Shown one piece after another: positions 6,195 to 12,470 of a stretch of DNA of 16,587 nucleotides. Every line of letters begins with the position of its first letter. Within the stretch, counting starts at the first letter, position 1. The position numbers and the translations under genes are program-made. A model generated the notes under the pieces. It saw nothing but the letters and a program-made list of their open reading frames with translations. It made no database searches and was not told the origin of the DNA. Source of the DNA: REEB48 sp964355085 (GTDB lineage: Bacteria > Patescibacteriota > Minisyncoccia > UBA6257 > 02-FULL-45-10c); NCBI GenBank assembly GCA_964355085.1, contig CAYHBW010000021.1, forward strand, positions 1 through 16,587. Reading direction: 5' to 3'.

Positions 6195-6512
6195 ATGAAA
6201 AAAGATCAAATGATGAAGCTTATGGGCGGAGCATTGGCGGGCGCGGCGCTCGGCGTTGCGGCCGGACTTATGCTTGCTCCTAAGTCAGGAAAGAATCTTC
6301 GCAAAGATGTTAAAGATCAGGTGGCCGAGCTTTACAAGATGGCGGCGCCACAGCTAAAGAAAATGACGAAGATGGGCGAAGCGGAATATAAAGCCGCGAT
6401 GCGGAAAGCGACTGCGACCTACAGTAAGGCCCGCAAACTCTCTTTCAAGGAAGCTAAGATGCTTGAAAAAGAAGCGATGGCATCCTGGAATATGGTGAAG
6501 AAGCATCTTTAA
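6195..6512 (+). CDS. YtxH-like general stress protein
   Basis: This 105-aa protein has a glycine/alanine-rich membrane segment (about 8-28, GGALAGAALGVAAGLMLAPK) directly followed by SGKNLRKDVKD. This is the signature of the YtxH family, with the 'LAPKSGxxLRxD' junction. The rest is a long lysine/alanine helix (about 33-103) that is probably cytoplasmic. The start at 6195 is chosen because the pattern begins there; the 25 codons upstream in the same frame overlap the previous gene and look random. It lies 25 nt after the DUF948-like gene and is probably co-transcribed. It ends inside the A-run of a perfect terminator. Confidence 0.8.
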   Translation: MKKDQMMKLMGGALAGAALGVAAGLMLAPKSGKNLRKDVKDQVAELYKMAAPQLKKMTKMGEAEYKAAMRKATATYSKARKLSFKEAKMLEKEAMASWNMVKKHL

Positions 6513-6544
6513 AAAAACACCCGGCTTCAGCCGGGTGTTTTTTT
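6511..6544. terminator. Strong intrinsic terminator after the YtxH-like gene
   Basis: A perfect 15-bp stem (A7 CACCCGGC / GCCGGGTG T7) with TTCA loop overlaps the stop codon of the YtxH-like gene. It should work in both directions. Confidence 0.95.
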
Positions 6545-6567
6545 ATGAAACAGAAGTCCTATTAAAA

Positions 6568-6576
6568 TGCTATAAT
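6568..6576 (+). promoter_or_regulatory. Extended -10 (TGcTATAAT), predicted leaderless start
   Basis: TG at 6568-6569 and TATAAT at 6571-6576 lie exactly 6 nt before ATG 6583. This decides the start of the following gene, because an upstream in-frame ATG at 6535 is inside the terminator T-run. Confidence 0.7.
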
Positions 6577-6582
6577 GGATAC

Positions 6583-6801
6583 ATGGAACAATCACTCGCT
6601 TTAAAGATAATATTCGGCATAGCGGTATTCGGGCTTTGTTTTTCCGGATACCTTTCTTATCAGGAACTTTTTACCGGATCTGCCGCAAGTTGTCCTGCGC
6701 CCGGCGCTCCGGGGACGGTCTTCGGTTATCCGGCCTGTGTTTACGGATTTTTCATGTATTTGCTGGTCGCTCTGATTGCCGGTTTTGCGCTTTTCGCATA
6801 A
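6583..6801 (+). CDS. Two-span membrane protein, VKOR-like half
   Basis: This 72-aa protein has membrane segments at about 6-28 and 51-71, joined by an extracytoplasmic loop with C37 (ASCPAPGAPG) and C52 (FGYPACVYGFFMYL); C19 lies inside the first helix. The loop and the 'FG.P.C.YG..MY' entry into the second helix recall vitamin K epoxide reductase (VKOR/DsbB-like) proteins. Those have four or more helices and a CxxC, so this would be about half a unit and would have to dimerise, or it is unrelated. No CxxC is present. It starts at a leaderless-type promoter, and its stop codon overlaps the -10 box of the next gene. The membrane topology is solid; the redox role is speculative. Confidence 0.6.
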   Translation: MEQSLALKIIFGIAVFGLCFSGYLSYQELFTGSAASCPAPGAPGTVFGYPACVYGFFMYLLVALIAGFALFA

Positions 6802-6804
6802 AAT
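6799..6804 (+). promoter_or_regulatory. -10 box TAAAAT overlapping a stop codon
   Basis: TAAAAT starts with the TAA stop of the VKOR-like gene and lies exactly 6 nt before ATG 6811, so the next mRNA may also be leaderless. TGn is lacking. Confidence 0.4.
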
Positions 6805-6810
6805 AACCGC

Positions 6811-7272
6811 ATGGCTGAAAAATGGACAAAAGAATCCGTCTTGAATTTCCTGCGTGAAAATCCGCTGGCGTCCATGGCCGTGAACGGCGAAGATTACCCG
6901 ATTTCTTCGCTTGTGCTTTTTTATGCGGATGACGGTTTCAATGTTTATTTCGGAACCGGAAGGGAAAGCTTCAAAGCCAAGGCGCTTCTTAAGGATCCGA
7001 AAATCAGCTTCAGCTGCTGGAAGTCGGGAGCCGCGCTTATGCAATGGAGCGGAAAGGCGGAAGAAGTGACTGATAAAAAAGAGGCCGGCGACAGAATGGA
7101 TGATGTGGCCAAGGAAACCCGGCATCTCCCTGATTTCTGGCCGCCGCTTCTCGGAATTTGGAAGTCGGCCTACATTCTTTTCAAGGTCAAAACGGATTTT
7201 CTGCGGGTTCTCGATCTTGATGATTTGCATATCAAAGAGGTGGCGCCGAAATTCACGGATTTCAGATTTTAA
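6811..7272 (+). CDS. Pyridoxamine 5'-phosphate oxidase-fold (FMN-binding split barrel) protein
   Basis: This 153-aa protein has the pattern of PNPOx-like split-barrel flavoproteins: an N-terminal helix (VLNFLRENPLASMAV), strands with 'GEDYPISSLVLFYADDGFNVYFGTG' (27-51), then 'SFKAKALLKDPKISFSCW' (53-70), which is the usual 'K...L..NPKVS' region, and 'WSGKAEEVTD' (79-88). Members bind FMN, F420 or haem, or have lost the cofactor; the substrate here is unknown. The C-terminal part (about 105-153) has the GIWKSAYILFKVK strand. The gene follows the VKOR-like gene by 9 nt and precedes a response regulator by 7 nt, so all three probably share a transcript. Confidence 0.75.
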   Translation: MAEKWTKESVLNFLRENPLASMAVNGEDYPISSLVLFYADDGFNVYFGTGRESFKAKALLKDPKISFSCWKSGAALMQWSGKAEEVTDKKEAGDRMDDVAKETRHLPDFWPPLLGIWKSAYILFKVKTDFLRVLDLDDLHIKEVAPKFTDFRF

Positions 7273-7279
7273 ATCGTAC

Positions 7280-7648
7280 ATGAAAAAGAAAATTCTGCTG
7301 GTTGAAGACGATAAATTTCTCATCCGGACTTACGGGTATAAACTTGAAGACTCCGGATATGAAATTTTGAGACTGGAAGACGGGGTGAATGTCCTTCCGG
7401 TTGCGAAAGAAAAAAATCCGGATTTGATCCTGCTCGACATCATCATGCCGAATCGGAACGGTTTCGACGTTCTGCGCGATCTGAAGTCCGATAAGGAAGC
7501 TAAAAATATCCCGGTGATTATAGTTTCAAATCTTAGCCAGCAGAAGGACGTGGAAGAGGGTCTGAATCTTGGCGCGGAAAAATTCATCGTGAAGTCCAAT
7601 ATCAGTTTTCAGGGGCTTAAAGATATCATTGACGATAAGCTTGCCTGA
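7280..7648 (+). CDS. Single-domain response regulator (CheY-like receiver)
   Basis: This 122-aa protein is a complete receiver domain with no output domain. Visible are the acidic pocket E9-D10-D11 (KILLVEDDKF), phosphoacceptor D53 in LILLDIIMPNRNG, the switch S83 in VIIVSN, and K105 in KFIVKS. It should be phosphorylated by a histidine kinase encoded elsewhere, since none is in this window, and act through protein contacts. The start at 7280 is chosen because MKKKILLVEDD is the classic start; the frame upstream overlaps the preceding gene. It ends with TGA. It lies 7 nt after the flavin-fold gene, which may place both in the same response, but the signal is unknown. Confidence 0.92.
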   Translation: MKKKILLVEDDKFLIRTYGYKLEDSGYEILRLEDGVNVLPVAKEKNPDLILLDIIMPNRNGFDVLRDLKSDKEAKNIPVIIVSNLSQQKDVEEGLNLGAEKFIVKSNISFQGLKDIIDDKLA

Positions 7649-7694
7649 TTTTCAGCCCGATTTTCCGGGTATTCCAATTTCGGGCATTTCAGGA

Positions 7695-7725
7695 TATAAT
7701 CTTTTCAGCTGACGCATTGGAGGGG
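7695..7725 (+). promoter_or_regulatory. TATAAT box and strong Shine-Dalgarno
   Basis: TATAAT at 7695-7700 predicts a start near 7707. GGAGGGG at 7719-7725 lies just before ATG 7729. This is one of the few clear ribosome sites in the window, and it decides the start against a TTG at 7717. Confidence 0.6.
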
Positions 7726-7728
7726 ATT

Positions 7729-8016
7729 ATGAGGAGATTTTTCTGGGTTTGGGCCCGGATTTTCATATTGGCAACTCCCAGGACTCTTGATGTTCCGATG
7801 GAAAGATTAAAGGCGATAGTTACGGCAAGATTGCTGACTTTGATCGTTCCGGCGGCAAGCCTTCTTGCGTATATGATCCTCATACAGCTTTTCCCGCCCC
7901 TCATTCATTTTTTCGCCGTCATGCTTCTGTTGGTACTTGTGCCCATCTGGGTGATCGGCATGTGGCGTTTTCACAAGTTGAGCTCATATTCCAGCAGAAA
8001 ACAAATTACCCCTTAA
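7729..8016 (+). CDS. Hypothetical two-span membrane protein
   Basis: This 95-aa protein begins MRRFFWVWARIF, has a mixed amphipathic first part (1-35), then two hydrophobic helices (about 35-55 and 58-77), and a basic tail (MWRFHKLSSYSSRKQ). No family is recognised. It has its own -10 box and a strong ribosome site, and its TAA stop is in the loop of an intrinsic terminator, so it is a one-gene transcript. The clear signals at both ends make a real gene likely despite the unknown function. Confidence 0.7.
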   Translation: MRRFFWVWARIFILATPRTLDVPMERLKAIVTARLLTLIVPAASLLAYMILIQLFPPLIHFFAVMLLLVLVPIWVIGMWRFHKLSSYSSRKQITP

Positions 8017-8034
8017 ACGGGGTTTTATTTTTTT
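8008..8034 (+). terminator. Intrinsic terminator (ACCCC/GGGGT)
   Basis: A short stem ACCCC/GGGGT with loop TTAAAC, which holds the TAA stop of the preceding gene, is followed by TTTATTTTTTT. Confidence 0.8.
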
Positions 8035-8058
8035 CAGACTGCATATTTCGGCGGCTGT

Positions 8059-8086
8059 TTGACTTCAGTCGGATCTGGATTAGAAT
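8059..8086 (+). promoter_or_regulatory. Promoter TTGACT-16-TAGAAT
   Basis: TTGACT at 8059-8064 and TAGAAT at 8081-8086 are separated by 16 nt. The predicted start near 8093 gives a 25-nt leader to ATG 8118. Confidence 0.6.
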
Positions 8087-8117
8087 ATATCCAGTACCAA
8101 ATAACCGGCGGAATGGA

Positions 8118-8810
8118 ATGATCAAGACATTCGTATTTGATTTGGGGAATACGCTTATCGAATATCCTGAACCGGAAAAATTGCAGGAAAATTGTCTTAA
8201 ATTTTCCGCTATCATGAAGACGGACAGGGATCTGCTCGGAATGATGCAAAAAAATCTGAAGGAAGACCGCCGTTCCGGGTTGGAAACTCATTCGGAAGCC
8301 ACCGTTGAAGCGGCCTTATCCCGTGCTCTTGGTAGCGGGGGATCGCGATATTGCGAAGCGGACAAGAAATTCATTCTTGAGGAAATATATCGTTTCGGAT
8401 TCGGTTTGCATGCCAGTCCTGTTCCCGGCGCGTCCTGCGTTCTGCAGGAATTGCGGCGGCGCGGATATAAGCTGGGAATCGTTTCCAATACGCCTTTTCC
8501 CGGAGAATTTTTCAGAAGGGATTTGGAGAGATTCGGCCTGCTACAGTATTTCCAGGTTCTGGTCTGGAGTTCTGAATTCGGAAAAAGGAAGCCAAGTCCT
8601 GATATTTTTCATAAAGCGCTGAAAGATCTCGGCGTTTCTCCTGAAGAGGCAGTCTATGTCGGGGATAAATTCGATCGAGATGTCGCCGGTTCGCGAGGCG
8701 CGGGAATGCATCCGGTCTGGTTCGACAGGAACGATCGCGGGAAAGATTACGTCGGCCATCGGATTCAGTTACTTTCTGAACTGATGAATATAAGAGAGTT
8801 CTTTGTTTGA
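8118..8810 (+). CDS. HAD superfamily hydrolase (subfamily I), motif I DxG
   Basis: This 230-aa protein contains the HAD core: motif I FVFDLGNT with nucleophile D8, a helical cap (about 20-98), motif II IVSNT with S123, motif III lysine in KRKPSPDIF (K158), and motif IV VGDKFDRDV with D183 and D187/D188. The order and spacing fit the YjjG/GmhB-like HAD-IA group. In motif I the second aspartate of DxD, usually the general acid of phosphatases, is replaced by glycine (D8-L-G10-N), as in some YihX-like and dehalogenase-type members. Substrate unknown. ATG 8118 is chosen because the frame before it has no HAD pattern and lies between the terminator and the promoter at 8059-8086. It ends with TGA. 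Confidence 0.85.
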   Translation: MIKTFVFDLGNTLIEYPEPEKLQENCLKFSAIMKTDRDLLGMMQKNLKEDRRSGLETHSEATVEAALSRALGSGGSRYCEADKKFILEEIYRFGFGLHASPVPGASCVLQELRRRGYKLGIVSNTPFPGEFFRRDLERFGLLQYFQVLVWSSEFGKRKPSPDIFHKALKDLGVSPEEAVYVGDKFDRDVAGSRGAGMHPVWFDRNDRGKDYVGHRIQLLSELMNIREFFV

Positions 8811-8817
8811 TCTTTAA

Positions 8818-8844
8818 ATTCCGCCGGATACGGCGGTTTTTTTT
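8818..8844 (+). terminator. Intrinsic terminator after the HAD gene
   Basis: A CCGCCG/CGGCGG stem with GATA loop at 8821-8836 is followed by T8. Confidence 0.93.
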
Positions 8845-8854
8845 ATTTTGCTTA

Positions 8855-8874
8855 CACTGAGCGAAGTCGAAGTG
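8855..8874. repeat. GAGCGAAGTCGAAG dispersed repeat
   Basis: The sequence CACTGAGCGAAGTCGAAGTG here is self-complementary at its ends and shares GCGAAGTCGAAG with the copy at 14530-14564. It looks like a member of the short intergenic repeats found throughout the last 2 kb. Confidence 0.5.
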
Positions 8875-8920
8875 TTCCGGGACCCTCCAGAGGCGGGCAA
8901 GCAGTGATTCTTCGAACCCC
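8874..8920 (-). pseudogene. Broken copy of the 3' half of tRNA-Gln with an insert
   Basis: GTTCCGGGAC (8874-8883) and TTCGAACCCC (8911-8920) repeat the acceptor end and T-arm of the intact tRNA gene (8966-8975 and 8981-8990). In the intact gene they are 5 nt apart; here about 27 nt lie between them. It cannot fold as a tRNA. It looks like a decayed partial duplication. Confidence 0.5.
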
Positions 8921-8922
8921 TG

Positions 8923-8967
8923 ACAAATAATAAATAACCGAGACAAGCTCGGTAATTTATTATTTGT
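8923..8967 (-). terminator. Hairpin terminator of tRNA-Gln
   Basis: Two 20-nt arms (8923-8942 and 8948-8967) pair with one mismatch around the loop ACAAG. Read on the minus strand, the CCGAG/CTCGG core is followed by TTATTTATTATTTGT, so it should end tRNA transcription. The outer arm reaches the last base of the tRNA. Confidence 0.7.
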
Positions 8968-9037
8968 TCCGGGACAGGGATTCGAACCCCGATACCCGCC
9001 TCCAAAGGGCGGTGTCCTACCATTAGACGATCCCGGA
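8967..9037 (-). tRNA. tRNA-Gln (anticodon TTG)
   Basis: A full cloverleaf of 71 nt can be folded on the minus strand. The acceptor is TCCGGGA/TCCCGGA, with discriminator A and no encoded CCA. The D arm is GTCT/GGAC with loop AATGGTA. The anticodon stem is CCGCC/GGCGG around the 7-nt loop CTTTGGA, giving anticodon TTG followed by G37, which is unusual since A37 is common. The T arm is CGGGG/CCCTG around TTCGAAT. The weak U1-A72 pair matches a known glutamine identity feature. If the loop were read one base later, it would look like Pro TGG, but the stem fixes TTG. Confidence 0.88.
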
Positions 9038-9090
9038 ATATAAATGAAATTATCTTATTTTATTTATCAAAATTACATTATTGACGCAGT

Positions 9091-9204
9091 CCTACCATTA
9101 GCCTCGCCCATAAGCTACGGCCGAGGGCCTCGCCCATAGGTCGACTGTGATTCCTACCATTAGCCTCGCTCATAGGCTACGGCCGAGGGACGATCCCGGA
9201 ATAT
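9091..9204 (-). pseudogene. Broken 5' copies of tRNA-Gln carrying palindromic inserts
   Basis: CCTACCATTAG of the tRNA D-arm region appears again at 9091-9101 and 9153-9163, and the 5' acceptor part GACGATCCCGGAATAT reappears at 9189-9204. Between D-loop and acceptor a 25-nt near-palindrome beginning CCTCGC and ending GCCGAGG is inserted (9102-9126 and 9164-9188); a partial third copy lies at 9128-9140. The D-arm and acceptor words are contiguous in the intact gene at 9016-9041. These copies cannot fold as tRNA. Confidence 0.7.
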
Positions 9205-9238
9205 TGATACTTTAGCAAAATATGAATATAAATAAAAG

Positions 9239-9247
9239 TGTTATAAT
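9239..9247 (+). promoter_or_regulatory. Extended -10 (TGtTATAAT), predicted leaderless start
   Basis: TG at 9239-9240 and TATAAT at 9242-9247 lie exactly 6 nt before ATG 9254. It is the only promoter seen for the three-gene operon. Confidence 0.7.
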
Positions 9248-9253
9248 TAAGTC

Positions 9254-9586
9254 ATGACATTTGAAGAGTATCAGAATTTTACAAAAGAAACCGCGATTTA
9301 TCCTAAAGAGAACGGATTGAATCTTATATACACGACATTGGGATTGGCAAGCGAAGCCGGAGAGGTGACCGATAAGATGAAAAAAGTCATCCGCGACAAG
9401 GGAGGAATCATCGATGCGGGCATGAAAAAAGAGCTGGCCAAGGAGATCGGAGACGCGCTTTGGTATGTTTCTCAGCTTTCCGCCGAACTCGGATTGACAT
9501 TGGACGATGTGGCATCGGCAAATATTGAGAAACTGAAGTCGCGCCAGCAGCGGGGGAAATTAAACGGGGATGGCGATAACCGCTAG
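9254..9586 (+). CDS. MazG-like nucleotide pyrophosphohydrolase
   Basis: This 110-aa all-alpha NTP pyrophosphatase should cleave nucleoside triphosphates to monophosphate and PPi, cleaning the nucleotide pool. The metal-binding pattern ExxE...ExxD is complete: E34 and E37 (SEAGEV), E64 and D67 (KEIGDALWYV). The C-terminal SRQQRGKLNGDGDNR matches the 'SRxxRGxxxGxGDNR' ending of the MazG-like group. It is a single domain, shorter than E. coli MazG (about 263 aa, two domains). The first of three close genes, with a cupin 14 nt downstream and Bcp after it, it is probably a stress/housekeeping operon. It starts at a leaderless-type promoter. Confidence 0.92.
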   Translation: MTFEEYQNFTKETAIYPKENGLNLIYTTLGLASEAGEVTDKMKKVIRDKGGIIDAGMKKELAKEIGDALWYVSQLSAELGLTLDDVASANIEKLKSRQQRGKLNGDGDNR

Positions 9587-9600
9587 TCCGTCTGAAATTC

Positions 9601-9999
9601 ATGAAAGGATTTCACGGAAATATCGAGAGTGAATCTTTGGAAAACGGAAATTTCCGGAAAGTTCTTTATACCGGCAGGCATTGCCAGCTGGTTTTGATGT
9701 CTTTGAAGCCCGGCGAGGAAATCGGTCTGGAAATCCATCCGGACAACGATCAGTTTTTCCGCTTTGAGGGCGGACAGGGAAAGAGTTTTATTGACGGGAA
9801 TGAATACGATCTTCATGACGGAATGGCGCTGATTGTTCCGGCCGGCTCGAAACATAACATAGTCAACACTTCAGATTCAGAAGATTTGAAAATGTACACG
9901 ATTTATTCGCCTGCCCATCATCGGGACGGGATTTTGCACGAAACCAAAGAGGCGGCGGAAGCTGATTCCGAGAAGTTTGACGGAAAAACTACTGAATAA
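9601..9999 (+). CDS. Single-domain cupin protein
   Basis: This 132-aa protein has a cupin barrel. Motif 1 is PGEEIGLEIHPDNDQFFRFEGG (37-58) with possible metal ligands E44, H46 and Q51 (usually Glu). Motif 2 is GMALIVPAGSKHNIVN (74-89) with H85. Similar stand-alone cupins ending in 'YSPAHHRDGILHETKEAA' are widespread in bacteria. They are sometimes annotated as mannose-6-phosphate-isomerase-like but have no proven reaction. The gene lies 14 nt after the MazG-like gene and 1 nt before bcp, so it is translated from the same transcript. No ribosome site is obvious. Confidence 0.85.
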   Translation: MKGFHGNIESESLENGNFRKVLYTGRHCQLVLMSLKPGEEIGLEIHPDNDQFFRFEGGQGKSFIDGNEYDLHDGMALIVPAGSKHNIVNTSDSEDLKMYTIYSPAHHRDGILHETKEAAEADSEKFDGKTTE

Positions 10000-10000
10000 T

Positions 10001-10465
10001 ATGAAAACAGGACAAAAAGCGCCGGATTTCAAATTGTCGGATCGGGATGGAAGATTTCACTCGCTTTCCGATTATTCCGGGAATTGGGTGCTTCTCTATT
10101 TTTATCCGAAAGATGACACGCCCGGATGCGTAAAAGAAGCCTGCGGAATCAGGGATAATTTTCCCGCTTTTAAAAAAATGAAAGCCGTTGTTCTTGGTGT
10201 CAGCGCGGATTCCCGGGTCAGCCACGGTAAATTCTCGGATAAATACGGCCTGCCGTTTGTTTTGCTTTCCGATGAGAAAAAATCAACCCTTAAAAAATAC
10301 GGAGTTTGGAGTGAAAAGAAATTCATGGGCAGAAAATACATGGGAATTCTGCGGACTTCTTTTCTTATCGATCCCGCCGGAAAAATAGCCAAGATTTATG
10401 AAAACGTCAGGCCGGAAATCCATGCCGGGGAAGTGCTAAAAGATATTGGCGATCTGAATAAATAG
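10001..10465 (+). CDS. bcp: Peroxiredoxin Bcp (thioredoxin-dependent thiol peroxidase)
   Basis: This 154-aa peroxiredoxin of the Bcp/PrxQ type reduces H2O2 and organic peroxides with thioredoxin-type donors. The peroxidatic cysteine is C43 in YPKDDTPGC and the resolving cysteine C48 lies five residues later in the same helix, the PrxQ hallmark. The catalytic T40 and P41 are present, and the conserved Arg of the active site is R117 in ILRTSFLID. The start at 10001 (MKTGQKAPDF) fits the family and directly follows the cupin stop codon. It is the last gene of the MazG-cupin-bcp operon; no good terminator hairpin is visible before the next promoter. Confidence 0.93.
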   Translation: MKTGQKAPDFKLSDRDGRFHSLSDYSGNWVLLYFYPKDDTPGCVKEACGIRDNFPAFKKMKAVVLGVSADSRVSHGKFSDKYGLPFVLLSDEKKSTLKKYGVWSEKKFMGRKYMGILRTSFLIDPAGKIAKIYENVRPEIHAGEVLKDIGDLNK

Positions 10466-10466
10466 T

Positions 10467-10495
10467 TTGACTTTATTTTAATAATAGTTTATTAT
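10467..10495 (+). promoter_or_regulatory. Strong promoter TTGACT-17-TATTAT
   Basis: TTGACT at 10467-10472 and TATTAT at 10490-10495 are spaced by the ideal 17 nt. The predicted start near 10502 gives a 57-nt leader with a CCGG..CCGG repeat. Confidence 0.75.
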
Positions 10496-10544
10496 CTATT
10501 TAGTCCGCAACCGGATTTACCGGCAAGCGGAGCTTGAAAACAAC

Positions 10545-10553
10545 AGAGGAGGT
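10545..10553 (+). promoter_or_regulatory. Near-perfect Shine-Dalgarno AGAGGAGGT
   Basis: AGAGGAGGT ends 5 nt before ATG 10559. It is the best ribosome site in the window and stands out, since most genes here have none. It settles ATG 10559 over the ATG two codons later. Confidence 0.85.
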
Positions 10554-10558
10554 CATTA

Positions 10559-12451
10559 ATGGAAATGTTGCTTCAGTGGTGGTGGCTGGCGCCTTTGGCG
10601 GCGCTGGTTCTCGGCTATAAGCTCGTACTTCGGGTTTTCGGCGTGGTGCTGATTCCCGAGGATGCGATGGGCATCGTGAATAAAAGATTCGTGATCATGG
10701 GAGAAAACAGGACCTTGCCGGACGGCGCGATCGTCGCGTTGAGCGGTGAGGCCGGTCTGCAGGCGGATACGTTGGCGCCCGGAGTCCATTTCTGGCTCTG
10801 GCCGTGGCAGTATACGATTACGCTTGAGCATTTCACGACGGTCGCCGAAGGAAAAATCGGCGTCGTCGAGGCGCGGGATGGCAGTCCGCTTCATGCGGGA
10901 CGGGTTCTCGCGAGGAAAGTGGATTGCAATTCTTTTCAGGATGCGAGAGCGTTCCTGAAGAACGGCGGCGAGCGTGGTCCGCAGATCACGGTCATCCCGC
11001 CGGGAACTTACCGCATCAATACGGCTCTTTTCACTGTGGCCCAGGAAAACGTCCTGGATATCCCGGATAACATGGTCGGCATCGTCACTACCAAAGAAGG
11101 CAAGTCTCTCAATACCGGTGAAATCGCCGGCGGAGAAGTCCAGGGGCACAGCACGTTCCAGGACGGCCAGGTCTTCTTGGACAATGGAGGATATAAAGGT
11201 CTGCAGGAGCAGGTGATGCTCGCAGGCCGGTATTTCCTGAATCCGCGTTTAGCGACTGTCGAGATGGTGCCTATGACCACGGTGCCAATCGCTCATGTGG
11301 GCGTCGTCATCGCCTATGTCGGTGCTGAAGGAAAAGACCTGACCGGTCCGGCCTTTCAGCATGGCAATCTCGTGGCAAAGGGGCAGAAAGGCGTTTGGCT
11401 TGAGCCCCTCGATCCGGGTAAGTACCCGATCAATCCGTTGACTCATAAAGTGGAATGCGTCCAGACTGCCAACATCGTTCTGAATTGGGCGACCGGCAAG
11501 ACGGAATCGCACAAACTCGATGAGAATCTGTCCACGATCAAAGTCCGTTCTTCGGACGGGTTCACCTTCAACTTGGACGTCAGTCAGATCATCCATGTGC
11601 CGCGCAACGATGCCCCCAAAGTCATCGCGCGCTTCGGAAGCATGGCGAATCTCGTGACCCAGGTCCTCGAGCCGACTATTGGAAACTACTTCCGCAACGC
11701 GGCCCAGGGATCGGATGTCATCGAGTTCCTGAAGAATCGTAAAGAAAGGCAGGACGATGCCCGTAACAAGATCGCCACTGCTCTTAAGGAATATAATGTC
11801 GGCGCGATCGATACGCTTATCGGCGATATCGTTCCGCCGGACAGCCTGATGAAGACGCTGACGGATCGTAAGCTGGCTGAACAGGAAAAGCTCACTTACG
11901 AAAATCAACGGCTCGCCGAAGAGACCCGTAAGGAGCTCCAGCAGGCGAAGGCGCTCGCGGACACTCAGTCCCGGGTCGTCGATGCCGAGCGTGAAGTGGC
12001 GATTGCGGAGTTCAGCGCCAGAGCCGCGGTCAAGGCCGCGGAAGGCAACGCGCAATCCAAGAAACTGGTGGCCGAAGCCGATGCCATGGTGCTCATCACT
12101 GTCGGTAATGCCGAAGCCGGCAAGATCAAGGCGGTCGGTACGGCTGAAGCCGACGTCATCAAGCTGAAGATCGATTCCATGGATTCGGATAATTACGCCA
12201 GGATCGAAGTCGCCAGGTCATTGTCAGGGAGCGGGCAGAAGCTCGTTCCGGACATCGTCGCCGGTGGCGGAGAAGGCGGAGCCAACGGCCTGCTCGCCGT
12301 TGTGCTCGGCAATATGGTGCACGAAAAGATGAAGAAGGATCTCGGGAACTTGCCTTTGAAAGATAAGCCCGCGGATAAGAAAGAGCCGGCCGCAGCGGCG
12401 GAAGGCGGTGGACATCCCGAAGCCGGCAAGCCCGAACCTCCGGTCGAATAA
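10559..12451 (+). CDS. SPFH/band-7 protein with vault-like N-terminal repeats
   Basis: This 630-aa protein has a hydrophobic N-terminus (about 4-31) and then four similar units of about 60-70 residues (about 37-95, 98-168, 171-240, 246-305). Each has a 'GxVxxxxG..L..G' start and a 'PGxYxIN' end, e.g. IPPGTYRIN (147-154), LAGRYFLN (221-228) and DPGKYPIN (285-292). An SPFH domain (about 322-432), a long Ala/Glu-rich coiled coil (about 436-545), and a Pro/Lys/Ala tail (602-630) follow. Repeats before an SPFH-like 'shoulder' and a long helix recall eukaryotic major vault protein, though with fewer repeats. Flotillin-like proteins assemble into membrane-bound rings or cages. The codons prefer G/C endings compared with neighbours. 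With its promoter, ribosome site and perfect terminator, it should be abundant. No NfeD partner gene is adjacent. The function is not known. Confidence 0.88.
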   Translation: MEMLLQWWWLAPLAALVLGYKLVLRVFGVVLIPEDAMGIVNKRFVIMGENRTLPDGAIVALSGEAGLQADTLAPGVHFWLWPWQYTITLEHFTTVAEGKIGVVEARDGSPLHAGRVLARKVDCNSFQDARAFLKNGGERGPQITVIPPGTYRINTALFTVAQENVLDIPDNMVGIVTTKEGKSLNTGEIAGGEVQGHSTFQDGQVFLDNGGYKGLQEQVMLAGRYFLNPRLATVEMVPMTTVPIAHVGVVIAYVGAEGKDLTGPAFQHGNLVAKGQKGVWLEPLDPGKYPINPLTHKVECVQTANIVLNWATGKTESHKLDENLSTIKVRSSDGFTFNLDVSQIIHVPRNDAPKVIARFGSMANLVTQVLEPTIGNYFRNAAQGSDVIEFLKNRKERQDDARNKIATALKEYNVGAIDTLIGDIVPPDSLMKTLTDRKLAEQEKLTYENQRLAEETRKELQQAKALADTQSRVVDAEREVAIAEFSARAAVKAAEGNAQSKKLVAEADAMVLITVGNAEAGKIKAVGTAEADVIKLKIDSMDSDNYARIEVARSLSGSGQKLVPDIVAGGGEGGANGLLAVVLGNMVHEKMKKDLGNLPLKDKPADKKEPAAAAEGGGHPEAGKPEPPVE

Positions 12452-12470
12452 AAAGAAGTACATTGACGGT

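Noticed and set aside
6601..7323. Minus-strand frame of 240 codons
   Set aside because: It runs opposite three well-supported + strand genes and shows no domain pattern.
7655..7685. GCCCGA/TCGGGC hairpin as terminator after the response regulator
   Set aside because: The loop is about 19 nt and no T-run follows.
9152..9204. A second functional tRNA with an intron
   Set aside because: Only the D-arm and 5' acceptor parts are present; anticodon arm, T arm and 3' acceptor are missing.
11249..12055. Long minus-strand reading frame (268 codons) opposite the SPFH gene
   Set aside because: It has no recognisable domain, no promoter or ribosome site, and mirrors the strong codon bias of the + strand gene; an antisense shadow.
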